Below are positions 26,133 through 34,705 of a stretch of 64,000 nucleotides of DNA, piece by piece (within the stretch, counting starts at the first letter, position 1; each line of letters begins with the position of its first letter). Source of the DNA: Catellatospora coxensis (GTDB taxonomy: Bacteria; Actinomycetota; Actinomycetes; Mycobacteriales; Micromonosporaceae); the NCBI RefSeq assembly GCF_016862635.1, contig NZ_BONI01000037.1, forward strand, positions 1 to 64,000, in the 5' to 3' direction. The translations under genes and the position numbers were made by a program. A model generated the notes under the pieces. That model did not search any database, was not told the DNA's origin, and saw only the letters and a program-made list of their open reading frames with translations.

Positions 26133-27349
26133 ACGCGGCGGCCGAACGGGTGCCCAGAGGCGGCTACGTCAACATGATCCTCGCCGCCCTGGGCTTCCTG
26201 CTCACGGCGTGGGCCTGGGGCCTGATCTCGCCCCTGTCCGCGGTGTACAAGCAGCAGCTCGGGCTGTCCTCGGTGCAGCAGTCCGTGCTGGTCGCGGTGC
26301 CGGTGCTGGTCGGCTCGCTGGGCCGGATCCCGGTCGGGGCGCTGACCGACCTGCTCGGCGCCCGGGTCATGCTGCCCGCGCTGGCGTTGCTGACCATCGT
26401 GCCGGTGCTGCTGCTGACCGTGTCCGGCGACTCGTACCCGGCGATGCTGGCCGTCGGGTTCCTGCTGGGCGTCGGCGGCACCCCCTTCGCGGCGGCGATC
26501 CCGCACGGCAACGGCTGGTTCCCGCCCACCAAACGCGGCATGGCGCTCGGCGTCATCGGCATGGGCATGGGCGGCACCGCCATCGCCGCGCTGCTGACCA
26601 AGCCGATGCGCGAAATCGGGCCGAACGCGCAGTTCTACCTGTGCGCGGTGGTGCTCGCGGTCTACGGCGTGGTGGCGTGGCTGGTGCTGCGCGATCCGCC
26701 GGGGCGTACGGTGCCCGCCGAGCCGTTCGCGCGCCGGTTCACCGACGCCGCCCGCCAGCCGATGACCTGGCCGCTGTCGGCGTTGTACGCGGTCACCTTC
26801 GGCGGGTACGTCTCGTTCGCCGTCTACCTGGTCACCTACCTGCAGAGCCAGTACGACCTGGAGCAGGGCGACGCCTCGCTCAAGGCCGCCGGGTTCACGC
26901 TGGTCGCGGTGCTGTTCCGGCCGCCCGGCGGCTGGCTGTCGGACCGGATCGGGGCCGCGAAGGTGCTGAGCTTCTGCCTGGCCGTGCTGGCGGTGATGGC
27001 GGCCTGGCAGTCGGCCGCCCCGCCGCTGTACCCGTGGGCGACGATCGCGTTCCTGGTCATGGCGGCCATGCTGGGCGCCGGTGCGGGAGCCGTGTTCTCG
27101 CTGCTCGCGCAGGTGGTGCCGGGCCCGAAGGTGGGCGCGGTGACCGGCATCGTCGGCGCGATGGGCGGCCTCGGCGGGTTCGTGCCGCCGCTGGTGATGG
27201 GCGCCGTCTACGGGGCCACCGGCCACTACACCATTGGCCTGCTGCTGCTGGCCCTGGTGGCGCTGGCCGCGCTCGCCTACTCGTGGACCCAGCGCAACCG
27301 CCGGCCGCCGGTGGACGGGGCGGTCCGGGCGACCCCGAAACCGCGATAA
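26129..27349 (+). CDS. NarK-type MFS nitrate/nitrite porter
   Basis: The 406-residue protein has 12 predicted helices and MFS loop motif GRIPVGALTDLLGAR. GNGWFPPTKRGMALGVIGMG and GGLGGFVPPLVMGAVYG correspond to glycine-rich nitrate-signature regions of the NNP family. It should exchange or import nitrate/nitrite, which supports assignment of the operon to nitrate use. The GTG start overlaps the preceding stop (GTGA). Other anion substrates are possible, because the nitrate-signature match was judged by eye. Confidence 0.82.
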   Translation: MNAAAERVPRGGYVNMILAALGFLLTAWAWGLISPLSAVYKQQLGLSSVQQSVLVAVPVLVGSLGRIPVGALTDLLGARVMLPALALLTIVPVLLLTVSGDSYPAMLAVGFLLGVGGTPFAAAIPHGNGWFPPTKRGMALGVIGMGMGGTAIAALLTKPMREIGPNAQFYLCAVVLAVYGVVAWLVLRDPPGRTVPAEPFARRFTDAARQPMTWPLSALYAVTFGGYVSFAVYLVTYLQSQYDLEQGDASLKAAGFTLVAVLFRPPGGWLSDRIGAAKVLSFCLAVLAVMAAWQSAAPPLYPWATIAFLVMAAMLGAGAGAVFSLLAQVVPGPKVGAVTGIVGAMGGLGGFVPPLVMGAVYGATGHYTIGLLLLALVALAALAYSWTQRNRRPPVDGAVRATPKPR

Positions 27350-27488
27350 AAGCTCCTGAAAGGTGCGTCACGGATACGCTCAGAACACATACCGACGGGT
27401 CCGTGCGGTCCATGACGGCCTGATGAGGCCGACACCGCCTCGCTCTCCACCGCGCCAGGGACCCGCCCCTCGCAAGGAGATGGTGACC

Positions 27489-27851
27489 ATGCCCACGGCG
27501 ACCGACCAGTTCTTCGCCGACCTCGCCCAGCACGGCGACGAGCCGCTGCTGCGGCACAACGAAGGGATCATCCGGTTCGAGATCGGCTCGAAAGGCAAGG
27601 CCCAGCGCTGGTACGTCGGCGTCGACCACGGCCGGTTCACGGTGTCCAAGCGCAGCCAGAAGGCCGACTGCGCGGTCATGGCCGACACCGACGTGTTCGA
27701 GGACATCGTCACCGGCAAGGACAACGCCTTCGCCGCGCTGCTGCGCGGCGCGCTGGAGGCCGAGGGCGACCTGGAGATGCTGCAGCTGTTCCAGCGCGTC
27801 TTCGAGGGCCCGACGCGCACCACCCACCCGGCGGGGAGCGACCATGTCTGA
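27489..27851 (+). CDS. SCP2 sterol-binding domain protein
   Basis: The 120-residue protein has the SCP2-like alpha/beta pattern: GIIRFEIGSKGKAQRWYVGV, then GRFTVSKRSQKADCAVMADTDVF and DNAFAALLRGALEAEGDLEMLQLFQRVF. SCP2 domains bind lipids. ATG 27489 is chosen for the AAGGAG nine bases upstream; ATG 27480 is an alternative. It overlaps the next gene by eight bases, so the two are translated together. This pairing with a debranching enzyme is unusual. Confidence 0.8.
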   Translation: MPTATDQFFADLAQHGDEPLLRHNEGIIRFEIGSKGKAQRWYVGVDHGRFTVSKRSQKADCAVMADTDVFEDIVTGKDNAFAALLRGALEAEGDLEMLQLFQRVFEGPTRTTHPAGSDHV

Positions 27852-29943
27852 GCAGGTGCGCATCCTCAACGGCAACACCTTCGTCGTCAGCGACGAGCGG
27901 GGCGACATCGAGGCGTCCCGCACCGACCCGACCGGGCTGTTCGCCTGGGACACCCGCTTCCTGTCGACCTGGGTGCTCACCGTCGACGGCGAGCGGCTGG
28001 GCACCCTGTCCGTGGACGACCTGCAGTACTTCGAGACCAGGTTCTTCCTCGCCCCCGGCGGCGGCACCGTCTACATCGACGCGAAGCTGTCCGTGATGCG
28101 CCAGCGCACCGTGACCGAAGGCTTCCGGGAGCGGCTCGCGGTGCTCAACCACGGCGAGCAGGCCGTCGAGCTGACCGTGCGCATGGAGGCGGGCAGCGAC
28201 TTCTCCGACCTGTTCGACGTCAAGAACGACGAGGGCAAGAAGGGCGAGCTGTACCGCAGCGTCGAGCGCGACCGGCTGGTCTTCGGCTACCGCCGGGACA
28301 CCTTCCACCGGGCCACCGAGATCACCTCCGAGCCGCGCGGGCAGCTGGACGAGCAGGGCCTCACCTTCAAGATTCGGGTCGAGCCGCAGTCGCACTGGAC
28401 CTGCGAGCTGAACGTGACGCCGATCCTGATCGGCCGGGGCGGCAAGCGCACCCGGCTCGGCGGCCCCAAAGCGGCCGAGGACATGGGCGAGGACCTCGAC
28501 CGCTGGCTGGAGGGTGCGCCGACGCTGGAGTGCGAGTGGGGACCGCTGCGCCAGACGTACCGGCGCAGCCTGATCGACCTGGCGGCGCTGCGCTTCTCCC
28601 CGCTGACCTCCGGCGGGCGCAGCCTGCCCGCGGCGGGGCTGCCCTGGTTCATGACCATGTTCGGCCGGGACAGCATCTTCACCAGCCTGCAGTCGCTGCC
28701 GTTCGTGCCGGAGCTGGCCGCGACGACGCTGCGCGAGCTGGCGGCCCGCCAGGGCAGCCGGTTCGACGACTTCCGCGACGAGGACCCGGGCCGGATCCTG
28801 CACGAGATCCGCTACGGCGAGTCGGCGGCGTTCCTGGATCAGCCGCACAGCCCGTACTACGGCAACGCCGACGCCACCGCGCTGTTCGTGGTGCTGCTCG
28901 ACGAGTACGAGCGCTGGACCGGCGACAAGGCCCTGGTCCGGGAGCTGGAGGTGGAGGCCCGCGCGGCGCTGCGCTGGGTCGACGAGTACGCCGACCTGCT
29001 CGGCAACGGCTACGTCTGGTACCAGCGGCGCAACGAGAAGTCGGGCCTGGAGAACCAGTGCTGGAAGGACTCCTGGGACTCCATCTCCTACCGGGACGGC
29101 AGCCTGCCCGGGTTCCCGCGCGCCACCTGCGAGCTGCAGGGCTACGCCTACGACGCCCGGATGCGCGGGGCGCGCCTGGCCCGCCTGATCTGGAAGGACC
29201 CCGACTACGCGAACATGCTGGAGAAGCAGGCCGCCGACCTCAAGCGCCGGTTCAACAAGGACTACTGGGTCGCCGACGGCGAGTACTACGCGCTGGCCCT
29301 CGACGCCGAGGGCAAGCAGGTCGACGTGCTGACCTCGAACATCGGCCACCTGCTGTGGAGCGGCATCGTGCCGGCGTCGCGCGCCCGCGCGATCGCCCGC
29401 CACCTGATGGGGCCCCGGCTGTTCTCCGGCTGGGGCGTGCGCACCCTGGCGCTGGGCGAGAAGCGCTACAACCCGATCGGCTACCACGTCGGCACGGTGT
29501 GGCCGTTCGACTGCTCGTTCATCGCCTGGGGCCTGCGCCGGTACGGCTTCAAGAAGGAGGCGGCGCAGATCGCGGCCGGCATCCTCGACGCGGCCGAGTA
29601 CTTCGACGGGCGGCTGCCGGAGGCGTTCGGCGGCTACCCGCGCGAGGCCACCAAGTACCCGGTGCAGTATCCGACGGCGTGCAGCCCGCAGGCCTGGTCG
29701 ACGGGCGCTCCGCTGCTGCTGCTGCGGACCATGCTGGGGCTGCAGCCGCTGGAGGACAGCCTGGTCGTGGACGCGGCGCTGCCCGCCGGCATCGGGCAGA
29801 TCGAGCTGCTGGGCATCCCCGGCCGCTGGGGGCGGGTGGACGCGTTCGGCCGCGGCCTGCTGCGCACCGAGCGGCAGGGCCGGATGCGCCCGGAACTCGG
29901 CACGGCCGTCAAGCGCCGGGCCCGGGCCGGGGCGAGCGCCTGA
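27844..29943 (+). CDS. Amylo-alpha-1,6-glucosidase-like glycogen debranching enzyme
   Basis: The 699-residue protein starts with a GDE_N_bis beta-sandwich (NTFVVSDERGDIEASRTDPTG, GLFAWDTRFLSTW). An (alpha/alpha)6 barrel of the AGL/trehalase type follows: GLPWFMTMFGRDSIFTSLQSL, DEDPGRILHEIRYGE, LENQCWKDSWDS and SPQAWSTGAPLLLLR. There is no signal peptide, so intracellular action on glycogen or a related alpha-glucan is likely. Many such proteins are annotated from fold alone. It overlaps the SCP2 gene and is 100 bases before the DUF6325 gene. Confidence 0.83.
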   Translation: MSEQVRILNGNTFVVSDERGDIEASRTDPTGLFAWDTRFLSTWVLTVDGERLGTLSVDDLQYFETRFFLAPGGGTVYIDAKLSVMRQRTVTEGFRERLAVLNHGEQAVELTVRMEAGSDFSDLFDVKNDEGKKGELYRSVERDRLVFGYRRDTFHRATEITSEPRGQLDEQGLTFKIRVEPQSHWTCELNVTPILIGRGGKRTRLGGPKAAEDMGEDLDRWLEGAPTLECEWGPLRQTYRRSLIDLAALRFSPLTSGGRSLPAAGLPWFMTMFGRDSIFTSLQSLPFVPELAATTLRELAARQGSRFDDFRDEDPGRILHEIRYGESAAFLDQPHSPYYGNADATALFVVLLDEYERWTGDKALVRELEVEARAALRWVDEYADLLGNGYVWYQRRNEKSGLENQCWKDSWDSISYRDGSLPGFPRATCELQGYAYDARMRGARLARLIWKDPDYANMLEKQAADLKRRFNKDYWVADGEYYALALDAEGKQVDVLTSNIGHLLWSGIVPASRARAIARHLMGPRLFSGWGVRTLALGEKRYNPIGYHVGTVWPFDCSFIAWGLRRYGFKKEAAQIAAGILDAAEYFDGRLPEAFGGYPREATKYPVQYPTACSPQAWSTGAPLLLLRTMLGLQPLEDSLVVDAALPAGIGQIELLGIPGRWGRVDAFGRGLLRTERQGRMRPELGTAVKRRARAGASA

Positions 29944-29978
29944 CCGCCTTGCCGATTCACGCTCACCGCTGCCCGCCG

Positions 29979-29999
29979 CGTGCCTACGATGCAGGCACG
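29979..29999. promoter_or_regulatory. Inverted repeat over candidate -10 box
   Basis: CGTGCCT-N7-AGGCACG. The TACGAT at its centre could be a -10 box for the DUF6325 gene at 30044. It may be an operator or a weak terminator of the preceding gene. Confidence 0.4.
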
Positions 30000-30043
30000 G
30001 GCGCGGGGCGGGCGGTCACAACGCTGCTTGGGAGGCAGACCGA

Positions 30044-30496
30044 ATGAGCCAGAAGACCGACAACAAGAGCGGGCTCGAGGAGCTGGGCCCGATCGACTAC
30101 GTGGTGATCGAGTTTCCGGGCAACCGGATGACCGGTGAGGGCATCCCGCTGCTGCTGGACCTGGTGGATCGCGGCATCATCCGCATCCTCGACCTGGCCT
30201 TCATCCGCAAGGACACCGACGGCACGGTCACCGCCGTCGCCGTCGAGGACATGGACGCCATGGGCGCGCGCGAGTTCGCGGTGTTCCAGGGCGCGGCGTC
30301 CGGGCTGCTGGACCGCGAGGACCTCAGCGAGGCGGCCAACGCGATCGAGCCCGGCAACTCGGCGGGCGTGATCGTCTACGAGAACACCTGGGCGGCTCCG
30401 CTGGCCATGGCCTGGCGGCGCGGCGGGGCGCAGATGGTCGCCAGCGGCCGGATCCCGGTGCAGGCGCTGCTGGCCGCGGTGGAGTCGAACGTTTAG
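30044..30496 (+). CDS. DUF6325 family protein
   Basis: The 150-residue protein has the family pattern LGPIDYVVIEFPGNRMTGEG, then LLDLVDRGIIRILDLAFIRKD and later NSAGVIVYENTWA. It is predicted soluble and cytoplasmic. Function unknown; the family is usually encoded beside a SHOCT-domain protein, as here. Start ATG 30044 is supported by GGGAGG about nine bases upstream. Confidence 0.8.
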   Translation: MSQKTDNKSGLEELGPIDYVVIEFPGNRMTGEGIPLLLDLVDRGIIRILDLAFIRKDTDGTVTAVAVEDMDAMGAREFAVFQGAASGLLDREDLSEAANAIEPGNSAGVIVYENTWAAPLAMAWRRGGAQMVASGRIPVQALLAAVESNV

Positions 30497-30524
30497 CGGT
30501 AACCGGAACGGGGGGATATCGATC

Positions 30525-30884
30525 ATGGGTTTGATCCGAGGAGTGGCGCGCACGGCCGTGATAGCCGGCACCGCGACGGCGGTGTCCAACCGCGTGTCGC
30601 GCCGGCAGGCCGGCCGGTGGGCGGCCCAGGAGGACGAGCAGGCGGCGCAGCAGCAGGCATACGCCGATCAGGCGGCCTACCAGCAGCAGATGGCCGCCCA
30701 GCAGCAGATGGCGCAGCAGCAGGCGTACCAGCAGCAGATGGCCGCACAGCAGCCGCAGGCGCCGGCCGCTGATCCGATGCAGGCGAAGCTCGCGCAGCTG
30801 AAGACCCTCGCCGACCTCAAGGCGCAGGGCATCCTGTCCGACGCCGAGTTCGAGCAGCAGAAGGCCGCGATCCTGGCCGGCTGA
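30525..30884 (+). CDS. SHOCT-domain protein with Gln/Ala-rich centre
   Basis: The 119-residue protein has a short hydrophobic N terminus (GVARTAVIAGTATAVSNRVSRR) and a low-complexity Gln/Ala/Tyr-rich region (residues 35-80, repeats of AYQQQMAAQQ). A C-terminal SHOCT motif follows: KLAQLKTLADLKAQGILSD, then AEFEQQKAAIL. SHOCT is a short oligomerisation-type motif. It is 28 bases downstream of the DUF6325 gene and very likely in one operon with it. Confidence 0.82.
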   Translation: MGLIRGVARTAVIAGTATAVSNRVSRRQAGRWAAQEDEQAAQQQAYADQAAYQQQMAAQQQMAQQQAYQQQMAAQQPQAPAADPMQAKLAQLKTLADLKAQGILSDAEFEQQKAAILAG

Positions 30885-30899
30885 CGGCCGACCGTCGAA

Positions 30900-30973
30900 G
30901 ATCGTCCGACTTGCCAGGCGCCTGGGCGTATCCGTTCTCAGATACGCACACCTGCCGGGCAAGTCGGACGATC
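30900..30973. repeat. Long hairpin element with nested inner hairpin
   Basis: Perfect 16-bp arms GATCGTCCGACTTGCC (30900-30915) and complement (30958-30973), with an inner hairpin GCGTATC/GATACGC (30926-30932, 30941-30947). It lies between convergent genes; the antiporter stop codon (30972-30974) is inside the right arm. May serve as a bidirectional terminator. Confidence 0.78.
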
Positions 30974-32192
30974 ATGTGTGCGGTGGGCGGGCGGGCGCGG
31001 GCGCAACGCTCCAACTGTCGGCGATCGGGATCGCCGACAGCCCGTGGGCCAGCACGCTCAGCAGCACCGTGGCCATGATGAGGCTGATCGCCAGCTGCGC
31101 CGAGGCGCCGGTGAGTTGCTGCACGCCGATCAGCGCGAAGATCACGCTGGGCAGGCCGCGCGGGCCGAGCCAGGACAGCAGCCACACCTCCCGCGGGTAG
31201 CGGCGCAGCCCGACCAGGCTCAGCGCGACCGGCAGCATCCGCACGGCGGTCAGGCTCAGCACCGCGTACAGCAGGACGCGCCAGTTCACGAGGTCGGCCA
31301 AGGTGTGCGGGATCAGCGAGCCGAAGGCGAACCAGACGCCCGCCGCCAGCAGCGCGACCACGTCGTGCGAGGTCTGCAGGTGCCGCTCGGGCAGGTCCCG
31401 GTCGACCGCGCGGACCGCCAGGCCCGCGACGAACGCCGCGACGATGCCGTTGCCGTGCAGCACGTGGGTCGTCTCGAAGACCAGCACCCCGACGGCGAGG
31501 TAGGCCAGACGCTCGGCCTTCGCCGCGCTCCACCCCCGGCGGCGGGCCCAGCGCAGCAGCAGACCCGCGCCCCCGCCCGCCGCGACGCCCGCGACCAGCG
31601 CGATCAGCAGCTCGACGACGGTGTGGCCGAGCACCGAGCCGGGGCCGCGCTCGGTCCCCGCGGCGGCAGCCGCCGCGGCGAAGAACACCACGAGCGGGGC
31701 GGCCAGGCCGTCGTTGAGACCGCTCTCGACCGTCACCGCCGTACGCAGGTCGTGCGGGATGCGCTCGTCGCGTACGAGCATGGTCGCCAGGCTCGCGTCC
31801 GTGGCGGTCAGCGCCGCCGCGACCATCGCGATGACCCATACGTTCGCCTGCGGGAACAGCGCCAGGCCGGCGACCAGGCCGGCGAGCACCGTCAGCGGGA
31901 ACGCCACGAGCAGCAGCCGCAGCGGCAGATGGCCCGCCGACCACAGGCGGCGCAGGCTGATCTCGGTGGCGTCGGTGAACAGGATCAGGGCGAGCGTCAG
32001 CTGTAGCACGTGCTGCACGGCCGCCGAGGACACGTCCACCTCGACCATCGGATCGTCGCCGCCGGCCACCAGCAGCCCGGCCAGCAGCAACGCGATGGGA
32101 AGGGTGACGCTGTACCGCGCCGCGCGGGCCGACACCGCGGCCCAGGCGATCAGCACCACGGCCAGCGCGATCAGCCCGTACACGCGCACCAC
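30972..32192 (-). CDS. CPA1-type cation:proton antiporter
   Basis: The 406-residue protein has about 12 helices and the CPA1 motifs: LILFTDATEI, ATDASLATMLVRDERIP, and VTVESGLNDGLAAPLVV with the Asn-Asp pair of the ion-binding site. It exchanges Na+ or K+ for protons at the membrane. It lacks a long C-terminal regulatory domain. GTG start. A single gene whose 3' end is built into the hairpin element at 30900. Confidence 0.87.
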   Translation of the reverse strand: MVRVYGLIALAVVLIAWAAVSARAARYSVTLPIALLLAGLLVAGGDDPMVEVDVSSAAVQHVLQLTLALILFTDATEISLRRLWSAGHLPLRLLLVAFPLTVLAGLVAGLALFPQANVWVIAMVAAALTATDASLATMLVRDERIPHDLRTAVTVESGLNDGLAAPLVVFFAAAAAAAGTERGPGSVLGHTVVELLIALVAGVAAGGGAGLLLRWARRRGWSAAKAERLAYLAVGVLVFETTHVLHGNGIVAAFVAGLAVRAVDRDLPERHLQTSHDVVALLAAGVWFAFGSLIPHTLADLVNWRVLLYAVLSLTAVRMLPVALSLVGLRRYPREVWLLSWLGPRGLPSVIFALIGVQQLTGASAQLAISLIMATVLLSVLAHGLSAIPIADSWSVAPAPARPPHT

Positions 32193-32286
32193 ACGGCAGG
32201 AATGGGTGATTTGTCCGGGAATGTCACCGAATCATTGTGTCACCGAGCCGGGTCTCACCACGGCCTCTGCCGGAGACCGGGCGCCC

Positions 32287-33399
32287 TCAGGGGCGGGCGA
32301 CCGGGATCTCCATGGTCACGTCGACCGGGGTCGGGACCTCCGCCGGCGATGGCACGGCAGGCTGGTCCGGCGCGCCGCGGCGGCCGAGGTCCTTGAACCG
32401 CAGCGCCGGCTTCTCGACCAGGAACCAGCTCGCCGCCGCGAACGGCACGACCGCCACCACGGTCGCCGCGATGTAGCCGACGACGCCCCACGCCGTGGCC
32501 CCGGCCATCGCGAGCAGCTGCTGCAGCGGGAACGCGTAGATGTACACGCCGTAGGAGATGTCGTTGCGCCGCCCGATCCTGTGCAGCGGCAGCCGCCCGC
32601 CCAGGTACATGGTGAGGTAGCCCAGCGGCAGCGCGGCGAACGCCTTCACGGTGCCGGTCGCCCACAGCACGCCGAGCACCGCGGTCGCCGCGGCGGCCAG
32701 CCACCACACCGACGGGATCACGTCGGCGTACCGCTTGAGCACGGCTCCGGCGAGGAAGAAGCTCCCCAGGCGGAAGCTCATGCTCACGATGCCGGGCACG
32801 TCGGCGTCCGTGAACTCGAACGCGGCCGTGCCGGCGGCGAGCACCGCGAACACGGCGAGGGTCACCCAGCGCTCGCGGCGCGCGTACCCGAACGACAGCA
32901 GCACGCCGACACCCACGTAGCAGGCGAACTCGTACATCAGCGTCCACAGCGACAGGTTCCAGGTCGCGTCGTAGGGCGCGCCCAGCAGCGTGTGCTGGAT
33001 CTTCTGCTGGACCTCGACCAGGGTCGCGTTCGCGACCACGTACCGCAGCGCCGACACCGGGTCCCAGGACGCGCCCGCGTCGAAGGCCAGCGACATCGGC
33101 GCGAGCAGGAACGCGGTGACCGCCAGCGCCGCCCAGTAGCCCGGGTAGATGCGCACCACCCGGTTCCACAGGAACTGCCGCATGTCCAGCCGCAGCCGGC
33201 TGCCGGTGATCAGCCAGCCGGAGATCGCGAAGAACCCGGCCACCGCCCAGCCGCCGATCTCCAGGTCGCCCCACTTGTACGGGTCGCGCCACCCGGCCAC
33301 CTGCGGCGCGTGGGACACGATCACGGCGGCGGCGAGCAGCAGCCGCAGGGCGTTGAGGGAGTTCTTGCGCGGGTCGATCGCGGCGGACAGTGGCGTCAC
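32287..33399 (-). CDS. OafA/YrhL-type membrane acyltransferase
   Basis: The 370-residue integral membrane protein has about ten helices of the acyltransferase-3 family: DPRKNSLNALRLLLAAAVIVSHAPQ with the N-terminal Arg and catalytic His region, then GGWAVAGFFAISGWLITGS, FLWNRVVRIYPGYW and SLWTLMYEFACY. It transfers acyl groups to extracellular sugars or wall polymers. GTG 33399 is preceded by TAGAGT (33408-33413), a candidate leaderless -10 box. In-frame upstream sequence overlaps the DUF899 gene and is non-coding in this frame. Confidence 0.85.
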   Translation of the reverse strand: MTPLSAAIDPRKNSLNALRLLLAAAVIVSHAPQVAGWRDPYKWGDLEIGGWAVAGFFAISGWLITGSRLRLDMRQFLWNRVVRIYPGYWAALAVTAFLLAPMSLAFDAGASWDPVSALRYVVANATLVEVQQKIQHTLLGAPYDATWNLSLWTLMYEFACYVGVGVLLSFGYARRERWVTLAVFAVLAAGTAAFEFTDADVPGIVSMSFRLGSFFLAGAVLKRYADVIPSVWWLAAAATAVLGVLWATGTVKAFAALPLGYLTMYLGGRLPLHRIGRRNDISYGVYIYAFPLQQLLAMAGATAWGVVGYIAATVVAVVPFAAASWFLVEKPALRFKDLGRRGAPDQPAVPSPAEVPTPVDVTMEIPVARP

Positions 33400-33453
33400 G
33401 GACGCAGACTCTAACGTGCGGCGTCGGGCACACCGCACCCGGCGACGGGAACC

Positions 33454-33489
33454 CGTCACAGCGCAGGAAGCCGTCCCTGCGCTGTGACG
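33454..33489 (-). terminator. Hairpin terminator after DUF899 gene
   Basis: Perfect 14-bp arms CGTCACAGCGCAGG / complement with an 8-base loop, 31 bases downstream of the DUF899 stop. Confidence 0.8.
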
Positions 33490-33520
33490 AGTGGACGGCT
33501 GCTGCGGCGTCGGCCGCGAG

Positions 33521-34150
33521 TCAGCCGTAGGTCGGGTGCTGCGGCCAGCCCTCCGGGGAGTCCTCCCAGTCCTGCATACGGCCGTACGGGGCCAGGTCCA
33601 TGACGCTGTGGGCGAAGACGAGCCGGTCCACGCCGCGCGAGGTGGTGCTGTAGGTGCGGTAGACGTCGTCGCCGTCGCGCAGGAACACGCTGAGCATGAA
33701 CCCGCCGCCCGCGCCGCAGTCGTCGGAGAACGACGTGCCGTGCGACGACACGAACGGCAGCGTCCAGCCGCGCTCGGCCTTGTACGCCTCGATCTGGGCC
33801 AACGGCATGTTGGACACCGTCTTCCAGGTGATGCCGCGGGCTGCGAGCAGAGGCAGCGCGTGCACGGGCACGTTGTCGGTGAACCCGGTGCAGCCGGGGC
33901 AGTAGTGCTGGGGCCCACGGTCCATGAACTGGTAGACCACCAGCTCGCCGCGCCCGTCGAACAGGTCGATCAGGCTCTTGTGCCCGTCGGGCGTGTCGAA
34001 GACGTACGGCTTGTCGAACCTCACCATGGGCAGGCGGCGGCGCCGGGCGGCCAGCGCGTCCTGGGCACGGGTCAACTCCTTCTCCGCCTTGAGCAGGTCG
34101 TCACGCGCCTGCTGCCACTCCTCGGCGCTCACGATCGTCGGTTTGTCCAT
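33521..34150 (-). CDS. DUF899 (thioredoxin-like) family protein, second copy
   Basis: The 209-residue protein has the family pattern EEWQQARDDLLKAEKELTR, LPMVRFDKPYVFDTPDG, VVYQFMDRGPQHYCPGCTGF and YSTTSRGVDRLVFAHSVMDL. CPGC may be a redox pair, as CPSC is in the copy at 11616. Start ATG 34150 is seven bases after CAGTAT (34158-34163), a leaderless-type box; ATG 34159 is an alternative. It stands alone rather than in an ArsR operon. Confidence 0.83.
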   Translation of the reverse strand: MDKPTIVSAEEWQQARDDLLKAEKELTRAQDALAARRRRLPMVRFDKPYVFDTPDGHKSLIDLFDGRGELVVYQFMDRGPQHYCPGCTGFTDNVPVHALPLLAARGITWKTVSNMPLAQIEAYKAERGWTLPFVSSHGTSFSDDCGAGGGFMLSVFLRDGDDVYRTYSTTSRGVDRLVFAHSVMDLAPYGRMQDWEDSPEGWPQHPTYG

Positions 34151-34191
34151 ACCCGTCATACTGCCCGGCCCATCCGACACCTTTGTGCCGG

Positions 34192-34656
34192 TCAGCCGGC
34201 CGGGTCGGGGACGGCCAGGTCGGCGGCGTGGGGCAGTTCGTGGCCGACGGGCACGACCACGACCGGGCAGTTGGCCTTGCCGATGCACTCCTCGCTGACC
34301 GAGCCGAGCACCGTGTGCATCAGCCGGCTGGTCCCGTGGCTGCCGAGCACGAGCAGGTCGGCGTCGGCGGCCGCGGCGGCGAGCACGTCGGCGGGCCGGC
34401 CCTCGACCACCTCTCCCGCGATCGCGACGCCCTCCCGCTGGAACGAGGGCAGCGCGCCGAGTTCCCGGTCGAGCATGTCGGTGGTGAGGTCGCGGGCCGC
34501 CGAACCGATGACGTCGTCGTCGGTCTCGTCCCACCGCCAGGCCGCCACGGCCTGCACGGTGCCGCCGCGGCCGGCCGCCTCGTGCACCGCCCAGCGCAGC
34601 GCGCGGCGGCCGCCCTCGGAACCGTCGACCCCGACCACGATCCGGAAGTTCGTCAT
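34192..34656 (-). CDS. Universal stress protein (single UspA domain)
   Basis: The 154-residue protein has RIVVGVDGSEGGRRALRWAV at the N terminus and the ATP-binding motif segment LVLGSHGTSRLMHTVLGSVSE, followed by CPVVVVP. The G-x2-G-x9-G(S) pattern is present, so ATP binding is likely. In Mycobacterium such proteins respond to hypoxia and regulate growth. It lies beside the DUF1876-phosphoribosyltransferase pair. GGCGC-TAAC-GCGCC (34684-34697) lies between it and that pair. Confidence 0.87.
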   Translation of the reverse strand: MTNFRIVVGVDGSEGGRRALRWAVHEAAGRGGTVQAVAAWRWDETDDDVIGSAARDLTTDMLDRELGALPSFQREGVAIAGEVVEGRPADVLAAAAADADLLVLGSHGTSRLMHTVLGSVSEECIGKANCPVVVVPVGHELPHAADLAVPDPAG

Positions 34657-34705
34657 GCCGCGCCCCCTACCCCTAGACCGGTCGGCGCTAACGCGCCATG
34701 GCGTG

